Made by a program: the position numbers and the translations under genes. The notes beneath the pieces were generated by a model. The model saw nothing but the letters and a program-made list of their open reading frames with translations, was not told where the DNA came from and did no database searches. DNA of 64,000 bases, taken from Piscinibacter defluvii (GTDB lineage Bacteria > Pseudomonadota > Gammaproteobacteria > Burkholderiales > Burkholderiaceae_C). Location: positions 124,001 to 188,000 of the forward strand of contig NZ_RCHJ01000003.1 of assembly GCF_004011805.1 (NCBI RefSeq), in the 5' to 3' direction. Positions 27,240 to 33,127 of this stretch are shown piece after piece. Positions within the stretch are counted from its first letter, which is position 1, and each line of letters opens with the position of its first letter.

Positions 27240-27917
27240 TCAGCGGTCCGTGCGCGGCAGCGGCGGCCGCGGCAAGCCGAGCACGCGGCGCCGCGCACTC
27301 TCGATGTGATGGCCGAGGCGGCGCGCCACCTCGTCGGCATCGCGCGCGCGCAGCGCCTCGATGAACCAGAGGTGCTCTTCCATCGCCGGCAGCAGGGCGT
27401 CGTCCGACAGCGCCGAGCCTTCCAGTCGGATCAGCCGCACGCGCAGGCTGTTGATGCGGTAGGCCTCGGAGATCAGCTCGTTGCCGAGCGTGTCGATCAT
27501 CAGGTCGTGCAGGCCCCAGTCGACCGTAGTGGCGTCGGTCAGCAGCGCATCGTCCACCGGGCCGCGCCGGGCGCGCTCGACGATGCGGCGGTGCGCATCC
27601 TCGATGGCTGCCAGGTCGGCCTCGGAGACCGCGCTGCAGAAATGGGTCGCCGCCTCGCGCTCGAGCAGGGCGCGGAACTGGAAGGCGTTGTTGATCAGCT
27701 TGAGGTCCACGTGCGCGATCTGCAGGCCGCGCTGCGGCACCGTGCGCAGCAGGCCCTCGGCCTCGAGCCGCGGGATCAGCTCGCGCACCGCGCCCAGCGG
27801 CATGCCCAGCAACTGCATCAGCTCGCGCTGCGAGACGAACTGCCCCGGCCGGATGTTGGCCTGCACGATCTGCTGCTGGAAGCTTTCGTAGGCGCGGGCG
27901 CGCAGGGAGCTGGCCAT
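27240..27917 (-). CDS. GntR family (FCD) transcriptional regulator
   Basis: A 225-aa regulator with an N-terminal winged HTH (about 10-72, FVSQRELMQLLGMPLGAVRE) and an FCD-type all-helical effector domain with conserved acid/histidine residues (H near 145 in DWGLHDLMI, H near 190 and 211). ATG at 27917 is preferred over a TTG six codons upstream. It begins the TRAP/DapA-like operon with only two bases before the next gene. An inverted repeat 23 bases upstream is a likely autoregulatory operator. Confidence 0.88.
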   Translation of the reverse strand: MASSLRARAYESFQQQIVQANIRPGQFVSQRELMQLLGMPLGAVRELIPRLEAEGLLRTVPQRGLQIAHVDLKLINNAFQFRALLEREAATHFCSAVSEADLAAIEDAHRRIVERARRGPVDDALLTDATTVDWGLHDLMIDTLGNELISEAYRINSLRVRLIRLEGSALSDDALLPAMEEHLWFIEALRARDADEVARRLGHHIESARRRVLGLPRPPLPRTDR

Positions 27918-27939
27918 GCCGGGGCGTGTCGACAACGTG

Positions 27940-27963
27940 CTGACATGTTAGTTCGCATGTCAG
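27940..27963. promoter_or_regulatory. Putative GntR operator
   Basis: CTGACATG and CATGTCAG form a perfect 8-bp inverted repeat with an 8-base spacer, 23 bases upstream of the GntR start. Its position fits autoregulation of the downstream transport/catabolic operon. Binding is inferred. Confidence 0.5.
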
Positions 27964-28024
27964 TGGGTCGGATCAGGGCTAACCCGCGTCCGCGCCGGGT
28001 GCCGGCCGGCACGGCGGATTCGCG

Positions 28025-28030
28025 TAAACT
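28025..28030 (+). promoter_or_regulatory. Candidate -10 box for the split tRNA-Gly
   Basis: TAAACT lies ten bases upstream of the tRNA 5' end, the expected distance for a tRNA promoter. I do not see a convincing -35 element at 16-18 bases. Confidence 0.35.
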
Positions 28031-28569
28031 CGCGCCCGCTGCGGGTGTAGTTCAATGGCAGAACGGCAGCTTCCCAAGCGTGCGACCTGAGAGTCGCGTC
28101 CGGCCAGCTGGGCCGGCCACACCGCTGATGCGATGAGCATCGTTCAAGTGTGGAAGAGCAGCCCTACGAGTGACCGTAAGGGGTCACATGGTCAGGTGAA
28201 AGCCTGATCGAAGCCGGCCGAAAGGCCGAAAGCCTCGGGAAACCGGGGTTGGGTTGTAAACGCGGCGCAAGCCGTGTGATGAGTTGTTGCTCAGGCGCGA
28301 GCCTGCATGCAACCGGGCGTTCAGCCGCCCGTAGCCTAGGTGCAGTGCGGGGTTGGTAACGACCCCGTGCCGAGCGCACCGACAACGTAGCCGCCCCTCT
28401 GGGGTACGCGGTAGCCGTGAGGTTTGCCGTGGGATTCTGGAAGTCGAAATCCGGATGAGGCGCAAGGCTGGGCCAAAGGGCCAACATCTGTGAATCGCTG
28501 ATAAATGCCGTCAAGCTTGAACGAGCCAAAACGACTGACAGGCTCGAACCAAAACGGTACGTGACCGGT

Positions 28570-28592
28570 TGCCTCCCTGCTTGGTGGAGGCA
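28570..28592 (+). other. EBS1 hairpin of the group II intron
   Basis: TGCCTCC and GGAGGCA form a 7-bp stem whose loop contains GCTTGG (28579-28584). This is the exact complement of CCAAGC, the last six bases of exon 1 (28074-28079), as expected for the domain I exon-binding site. A second GCTTGG occurs at 28822-28827 but is not in such a clear hairpin loop. Confidence 0.75.
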
Positions 28593-28910
28593 CGCTGACA
28601 TGACGGTCACCGGCAGAAAGGCGAGGCCCTCCTGGCCCGTGCTCACCGCACGGAACAGGGTAAGCCCATAGCGGTGTCGCGCCGCAAGGCGCGACAAGCG
28701 GCGGTGTAAACTGCCGCGCATCTGTTGTGGGTAGAGGATCGCGGAAAAAGCGAAGGCCGGGCTGTAATGGTCCGGATAGGGGATGCAACGATTGCCCCGG
28801 CCCGAAAGGGCGCTGACTTCCGCTTGGTGGTCTGTCGCGAGACAGGTCTGAGTCCTACCGCCCGAAGGGTTGTCTGCCCTTCGGGGCAGACGTCCATCCT
28901 TCGGGACCGG

Positions 28911-28984
28911 GCGGGCGTAGCTCAATGGCAGAGCTGCTGCTTCCCAAGCAGCTGACGAGGGTTCGATTCCCTTCGCCCGCTCCA
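28911..28984 (+). tRNA. Complete tRNA-Gly (anticodon CCC) carried inside the intron
   Basis: A full 74-nt tRNA including encoded CCA: acceptor GCGGGCG/CGCCCGC, D-arm GCTC/GAGC, anticodon stem GCTGC/GCAGC with loop TTCCCAA (CCC), variable loop TGAC, T-arm GAGGG/CCCTT with TTCGATT. All stems pair. It has the same anticodon as the interrupted host gene but differs in the acceptor, D and anticodon stems, so it is not a simple duplicate of it. It begins five bases inside domain IV and ends 17 bases before the RT start codon. No separate promoter or terminator is evident, so it may be cut from the intron transcript by RNase P and a 3' nuclease. Confidence 0.95.
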
Positions 28985-29001
28985 TTTCAACGGAGGTTGA
29001 T

Positions 29002-30630
29002 ATGGACGCAAGCGATTGTGATGTCGCCTCCACCAACTGGTCGCACTGGCACGGGATACCGTGGCAGGACGCGCATCAGGTGGTCGGCAGGTTGCAGGCA
29101 CGCATCGCGAACGCAGCAAAGGCAGGCGACTGGCGCAAGGCCAGGCGTTTGCAGAAGCTCCTGACCCGCTCCATCAGTGCGAAAGCGCTGGCGGTCAAAC
29201 GGGTCACCGAGAACCAGGGTCGCAAGACCCCGGGCATCGACCGGCAGACTTGGAGTACTCCGGACGAGAAGTGGCAGGCCGTGCAGTCCTTGCAACACAA
29301 GGGCTACCAACCACGGCCGATGAGACGGGTCTACATCCCGAAAGCGAACGGTGATCGGCGCCCCCTGGGCATCCCCACCATGCGCGACCGGGCCATGCAG
29401 GCGCTGCACTTGCTGGCGCTCGACCCCACCGCCGAGACAACCGGCGACATCCACTCCTATGGTTTCCGCCGTGGGCGCTCAACGGCAGACGCGATCGAAC
29501 AGGTGCGCAACGCACTTGGTCGAAAGCACTCGCCGAAGTGGGTGCTGGAGGCGGACATCAAAGGTTGTTTTGACAACATCAGTCACGACTGGCTGATCGC
29601 CCACGTCCCCACGGACAAGGGCGTATTGCGCAAGTGGCTGAAAGCCGGGTACTTCGAGGGGAACAACCTCTTCCCGACAGAGAGCGGGACACCGCAGGGC
29701 GGGATCATCTCGCCCGTGCTCGCGAATCTGGCATTGGACGGCCTGCAAGACGTGCTGGCGGGGCTCTTCCGCACGGTGCGCGAAGCACGGTCGGCCAAGG
29801 TCAACTTCGTTCGCTACGCCGACGACTTCATCATCACGGGCAGTTCACGCGAACTGCTGGAGGACCGGGTCAAACCGCTGGTGCAGGAATTCCTGCGAGA
29901 GCGCGGCCTGGAGCTTTCGGAGAAGAAGACGCTGGTCACGCATGTGACCGATGGCTTCGACTTCCTGGGGTGGACGGTCCGCTGGCAAGGCGGCATGCTG
30001 TTGACGAAGCCGTCCAGGAAGAACGCCAAGAACTTCCTGGCGAAGGTCCGCGGGACACTGCGGGACATGCGCACGAGCCGGCAGGCTGACGTGATCGACA
30101 AGCTCAACCCGGTGATACGGGGATGGGCTGGGTATCACCGAAGCCAGATGGCGACGCGCACGTTTGCGAAAGCCGACCACGCGATCTGGCAGGCGCTGTG
30201 GCGCTGGGCACGACGCCGGCATCCGAACAAGGGTGAACGGTGGATCAAGGCCCGGTACTTCCGGTGCATACAGGGTCGCGACTGGCGATTCGCGGAGAAG
30301 GACAAGGCGCTGCTGACCTTGGCGAGCTTCCACAAGAAGCCGCACATCAAGGTGGATGGCAGCCGGAATCCCTACAGCCCCGATGACGAGGACTACTTCG
30401 ACGCGCGCCTCGCGCGCAAGATGGAGTCGGACTTGAAGGGGCGCCGGAAACTGGCATGGTTGTGGTACTGGCAGGACGGGCTCTGTCCGAAGTGCGGCCA
30501 GAAGATCACGAAGGAGACGGGGTGGCACATCCACCACGTCATCAAGCGGTCGGCTGGCGGGTCGGATCAGATGGGCAACCTTGAGTTGCTGCACCCGAAC
30601 TGCCACCGGCAGCACCATGTCAACGAGTGA
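29002..30630 (+). CDS. ltrA: Group II intron reverse transcriptase/maturase with HNH endonuclease
   Basis: A 542-aa intron-encoded protein. It contains an N-terminal RT0-like region, RT blocks with VYIPKANGDRRPLGIPTMRD and SYGFRRGRSTADAI, the catalytic YADD at residues 272-275, and LELSEKKTLVTHV. A maturase/thumb segment has NPVIRGWAGYHR. The C-terminal HNH endonuclease has CPKCG, HIHHV and HPNCHRQHH. It would help splicing and copy the intron into new DNA sites. ATG at 29002 has CGGAGG six bases upstream, 18 bases after the cargo tRNA. No frameshift or missing motif is visible, so the intron may be mobile. Confidence 0.95.
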   Translation: MDASDCDVASTNWSHWHGIPWQDAHQVVGRLQARIANAAKAGDWRKARRLQKLLTRSISAKALAVKRVTENQGRKTPGIDRQTWSTPDEKWQAVQSLQHKGYQPRPMRRVYIPKANGDRRPLGIPTMRDRAMQALHLLALDPTAETTGDIHSYGFRRGRSTADAIEQVRNALGRKHSPKWVLEADIKGCFDNISHDWLIAHVPTDKGVLRKWLKAGYFEGNNLFPTESGTPQGGIISPVLANLALDGLQDVLAGLFRTVREARSAKVNFVRYADDFIITGSSRELLEDRVKPLVQEFLRERGLELSEKKTLVTHVTDGFDFLGWTVRWQGGMLLTKPSRKNAKNFLAKVRGTLRDMRTSRQADVIDKLNPVIRGWAGYHRSQMATRTFAKADHAIWQALWRWARRRHPNKGERWIKARYFRCIQGRDWRFAEKDKALLTLASFHKKPHIKVDGSRNPYSPDDEDYFDARLARKMESDLKGRRKLAWLWYWQDGLCPKCGQKITKETGWHIHHVIKRSAGGSDQMGNLELLHPNCHRQHHVNE

Positions 30631-30653
30631 GCTTCACAAACACGAGGAGAGCG

Positions 30654-30845
30654 ATGGCCAGTGAAGAAGAAGCCCGGGCAGTCCGACGTGACCTGCAACC
30701 CGTCGTCATCGACGGCGAGCGGGAAGCGCTGGAACGGCGGATGATGTGGGCGATCCTGTTCGATCATCCGGAGAAGGAAAGGCTCGCACGGCAACTGACG
30801 CCTGCGGCCAACTCGACGCTGGTTCTGAAGGATCCGAGTGAGTAA
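30654..30845 (+). CDS. Small ORF of unknown function in intron domain IV
   Basis: A 63-aa ORF with an ATG preceded by ACGAGGAGAG, 24 bases after the RT stop and still inside domain IV. The protein is charged (MASEEEARAVRRDLQPVVID start), with a helical middle LERRMMWAILFDHPEKERLA. I recognise no family. Its good ribosome-binding site and its position suggest a real second cargo gene, for example a helper of the maturase, but it could be a chance ORF. Confidence 0.45.
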   Translation: MASEEEARAVRRDLQPVVIDGEREALERRMMWAILFDHPEKERLARQLTPAANSTLVLKDPSE

Positions 30846-30896
30846 ACTTTGCGGCGGCCGTCGTACCCGGGAGTGGGTGGACGGTTCAGGCTGCTT

Positions 30897-30971
30897 GAGC
30901 CGGATGCGGGGAAACCTGCACGTCCGGTTCTTAGGGGGGAGGGGTGCCGCGAGGCACCCCTCCTACCCGAC
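30897..30971 (+). ncRNA. Group II intron domains V and VI
   Basis: Domain V (30897-30930) starts GAGCCGGATGCGGGGAAAC and ends CACGTCCGGTTC, the 34-nt catalytic hairpin with AGC triad and GAAA tetraloop. Domain VI follows, with AGGGGTGCC/GGCACCCCT around a GCGA loop and a bulged A at 30965 as branch point. The 3' splice site is after C30971. Confidence 0.93.
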
Positions 30972-31014
30972 TTCATACGAGGGTTCGATTCCCTTCACCC
31001 GCTCCAACATTCCC

Positions 31015-31037
31015 GGGCCGCTGATGCGGCCCTTTTT
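31015..31037 (+). terminator. Intrinsic terminator of the split tRNA transcript
   Basis: GGGCCGC and GCGGCCC form a 7-bp stem with loop TGAT, followed directly by TTTTT. It lies 9 bases after the CCA of exon 2. Confidence 0.85.
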
Positions 31038-31064
31038 GCGGGCGCACGAACCGCGGAGCAGGGC

Positions 31065-31964
31065 GTGAACGGGCAGACGCTGCGGGTGCTGGTGGTGGAG
31101 CAGGGCGTGTCGGCCGGCCTGCCGGCGCGCGACGCGCTCGGGCCGCTGGAACTGCGGCGGGTGGCCGGCCTCGACGCTGCCGTGCAGGGGCTGGACGCCG
31201 GGCCGGTCGACGCACTGCTGCTCACCCTGCCGTGCGACGCGCTGGCATCACTGCCGGCCTGGCCGGCCTTCTCGCGCGCGGTGGCCGAAGCGGCGGTGCT
31301 GGTGGCCTGCGACGGCGAACCCGGGCTCGAGGCGGCGCTGCACCTGGTGCAGCTCGGCGTGCAGGATGTGCTGGCGCTCGACGCGTCCGCCCTGCCGCGC
31401 ACGCTGCGCCTGGCCGTCGAGCGGCGCCGCCTGCAGGAGCTCAGCCGCAAGGCGCTCGGCACCGACCTGTTGACCGGCCTGCCCGACCAGGCCCAGCTCG
31501 CCGAGCAGCTCACGCAGTTGCTGGCGATGCGCGAGCGCCAGCCTGCCCCGATGGCCCTGCTGGCGGTCCGTCTGGACGGGCTGGCCGCCGCCGAGGCCCG
31601 GCTCGGGCGCGAATCGGCCAATGCGCTGCGGCGCAAGATCGCGGTGCGACTGCGCGTCGGCCTGCGCGCCGGCGACGTGGTGGCCGCACTCGGTGCCGAC
31701 CTGCTGGCGGTGCTGCTGCCGCAGCTGCAGGACGTGCAGGATGCCGCCCGCGTGGCCGACAAGCTGCAAGAGGCGCTGCGTGCGCCGTTCGCAGTGGCCG
31801 GCGAGCAGGTGGCGATTGCCGCGGCCATCGGCGCGGCGCGGTACCCGCAGGACGGACGCGACGCCGCCACGCTGCTGCGCCTGGCCACCGGCCTGGCCGC
31901 CGCCGCCCCGACGCAGGGTCGCGGGGGCAGTGCTGCGCCGGCCGCTGCCAACGACGGCGCCTGA
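31065..31964 (+). CDS. Degenerate GGDEF-domain protein with receiver-like N-terminus
   Basis: A 299-aa protein starting at a GTG behind GGAGCAGGG. Residues about 1-115 resemble a receiver fold (LRVLVVEQGVSAG, VLVACDG) without a clear phospho-acceptor. Residues about 130-280 follow the diguanylate cyclase fold, with TDLLTGLPDQAQLAEQL and RVGLRAGDVVAALGADLLAVLLP, but the signature GGDEF is replaced by LGADL. It is therefore unlikely to make c-di-GMP and may act as a sensor or scaffold. There is no membrane segment, and no operon partner overlaps. Confidence 0.72.
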   Translation: MNGQTLRVLVVEQGVSAGLPARDALGPLELRRVAGLDAAVQGLDAGPVDALLLTLPCDALASLPAWPAFSRAVAEAAVLVACDGEPGLEAALHLVQLGVQDVLALDASALPRTLRLAVERRRLQELSRKALGTDLLTGLPDQAQLAEQLTQLLAMRERQPAPMALLAVRLDGLAAAEARLGRESANALRRKIAVRLRVGLRAGDVVAALGADLLAVLLPQLQDVQDAARVADKLQEALRAPFAVAGEQVAIAAAIGAARYPQDGRDAATLLRLATGLAAAAPTQGRGGSAAPAAANDGA

Positions 31965-32088
31965 CGCGCGGGGCTGACGCACGGGCCTCACGCAATCCGG
32001 CGCCCGATCCGGACAACCCGTCCGAGGGTTGTGGGGCCTGCGGCCGCGGCCGATCATGCGCCCGCCTCGTCACCACCGGAGACCGCCC

Positions 32089-33123
32089 ATGGCACCCACC
32101 ATCAGCCGCGAAACCGCGCAGACCCTGGCCGAGACCGTTGCCAAGGTCCGGCTGATCGACCAGCAGGACAAGAAGCTTCAGCCGCGCTACAAGCGCTTCT
32201 ACGACGGGCTCAAGGCCGGCATCGCCGACCAGAGCACCGAGGAGATCGAGCTGTACCGGCCGCAGCTGGCGGCCGTGAACGACGAGATCGACGAGTGCCT
32301 GGCCACCGTGAAGGAGGCGCTCGACCTGATCGCGAAGCTGCGCAAGGACAAGGACCTGATGGAGACCAAGTTCGACCAGGTCGAACAGCTCGTCAAGGTG
32401 GTGGCCAAGACGCGCAAGAAGCTCACCGACCAGGCCAGCGACGCACGCGAGCTCGACAAGCAGGTGGACAAGGCGCTCGGCGACATCCGCAAGGGTGACG
32501 TCGCGATCGAGGGTGATCTCGGTGCGCTGCAGGCGCAGGTGAAGAACCTGATGGACAAGATCGTGGTCGTCAACACCGACACGCCCAAGCTCGAGCAGGC
32601 GGCGCGCAAGGCCTGGGAGCAGAAGAACCAGAAGGCGCTGACCGACGCGCGCGAGAAGCTGATCGCCTTCCTGAAGAACGGCACGACGGAGATCGGCCTG
32701 CGCGGCAAGCTGGAGAAGTTCAGGAAGCAGTACCCCGACCTCGACCGCGCCCGCAAGGCCGAGCTGCAGTGGATGTTCGACGACCTCGAGCGCGCGCGCG
32801 ACAGCGTCGACCGCGTCGAGCGGCTCGTGAAGGAGCTGATCGCGCTCGGCCAGGTGCCCAAGGAGGAGAAGAAGGCGCCGCCGCCGCCGCCGAAGACCTT
32901 CAGCGTGGCGGAGGTGACCAAGATCGTCGCCGAGTTCGGGCTCGACACCGACAGCGTCGACCTGCGCGCCAAGGCGATGAAGATCATCAACTCCTGCCCC
33001 TTCGACGAATGGCCGAAGGAACTCGCCAAGCTCTACAAGGCCAAGGAGTCCGACCTGAAGGCCAGGCTCGGCAAGGTGCGCAACCTGTCGTTCGTGAAGC
33101 CGACGACGCTGATCGACATCTGA
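32089..33123 (+). CDS. Coiled-coil protein of unknown function
   Basis: A 344-aa soluble protein, rich in Lys, Asp, Glu and Leu, with predicted long alpha-helices or coiled coil over about residues 10-265, a proline run (KKAPPPPPKTF, near 270) and a small C-terminal domain. I do not recognise the family. No signal peptide or membrane span. ATG at 32089 has GGAGACC upstream. It converges on gabD with four bases between stops. Confidence 0.65.
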   Translation: MAPTISRETAQTLAETVAKVRLIDQQDKKLQPRYKRFYDGLKAGIADQSTEEIELYRPQLAAVNDEIDECLATVKEALDLIAKLRKDKDLMETKFDQVEQLVKVVAKTRKKLTDQASDARELDKQVDKALGDIRKGDVAIEGDLGALQAQVKNLMDKIVVVNTDTPKLEQAARKAWEQKNQKALTDAREKLIAFLKNGTTEIGLRGKLEKFRKQYPDLDRARKAELQWMFDDLERARDSVDRVERLVKELIALGQVPKEEKKAPPPPPKTFSVAEVTKIVAEFGLDTDSVDLRAKAMKIINSCPFDEWPKELAKLYKAKESDLKARLGKVRNLSFVKPTTLIDI

Positions 33124-33127
33124 GCGG

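Larger units (their letters stand above)
28892..30882 (+). other. Domain IV of the intron with cargo
   Basis: GTCCATCC (28892-28899) pairs with GGGTGGAC (30875-30882) through eight pairs including one G-U, and TCGGG (28901-28905) pairs with CCCGG (30866-30870). This long-range basal stem brackets the tRNA (starting five bases inside), the RT gene and the small ORF, and ends 14 bases before domain V. The stem was found by eye; a covariance model would confirm the domain borders. Confidence 0.65.
28080..30971 (+). mobile_element. Complete group II intron inserted in tRNA-Gly(CCC)
   Basis: The 2,892-nt element begins GTGCGACC (GUGYG rule) and ends CCTACCCGAC, with a bulged A at 30965 seven bases from the 3' end. 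An EBS1 hairpin loop at 28579-28584 pairs with the last six bases of exon 1. Domain V (30897-30930) has the canonical AGC triad and a GAAA loop. A basal stem made of 28892-28905 and 30866-30882 closes domain IV, which contains a whole tRNA-Gly, the RT/maturase gene and a 63-aa ORF. All parts needed for splicing and retrohoming appear intact. EBS1/IBS1 plus a possible EBS2 (28513-28517) suggest subgroup IIA or IIB; I cannot decide which. Confidence 0.93.
28041..31006 (+). tRNA. tRNA-Gly (anticodon CCC), split by a group II intron
   Basis: Exon 1 is 28041-28079 (39 nt) and exon 2 is 30972-31006 (35 nt, including encoded CCA). Joined, they give acceptor stem GCGGGTG/CACCCGC, D-arm GTTC/GAAC, anticodon loop TTCCCAA (CCC, reading GGG) and T-arm GAGGG/CCCTT. 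The break falls after position 40, in the 3' strand of the anticodon stem. That stem, GCAGC with GCTTC, has a C28-U42 mismatch; G would be expected at 30973. The spliced tRNA may therefore be weak or non-functional. A hairpin terminator follows 9 bases after CCA. Confidence 0.9.

Noticed and set aside
28822-28827. A second GCTTGG that could be EBS1
   Set aside because: It also matches IBS1, but the copy at 28579-28584 sits in the loop of a perfect 7-bp hairpin, the expected EBS1 setting.
28080-28910. Long minus-strand open frames over the 5' part of the intron
   Set aside because: The region folds as intron domains I-III, has no ribosome sites on that strand, and the predicted proteins are arginine/proline-rich shadows.
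28041-28984. Tandem tRNA-Gly array with a truncated first copy
   Set aside because: The 5' exon stops exactly at a GTGCG intron start, and the matching 3' exon is found 2.9 kb later after domains V-VI, so it is an interrupted gene and not a truncated repeat.
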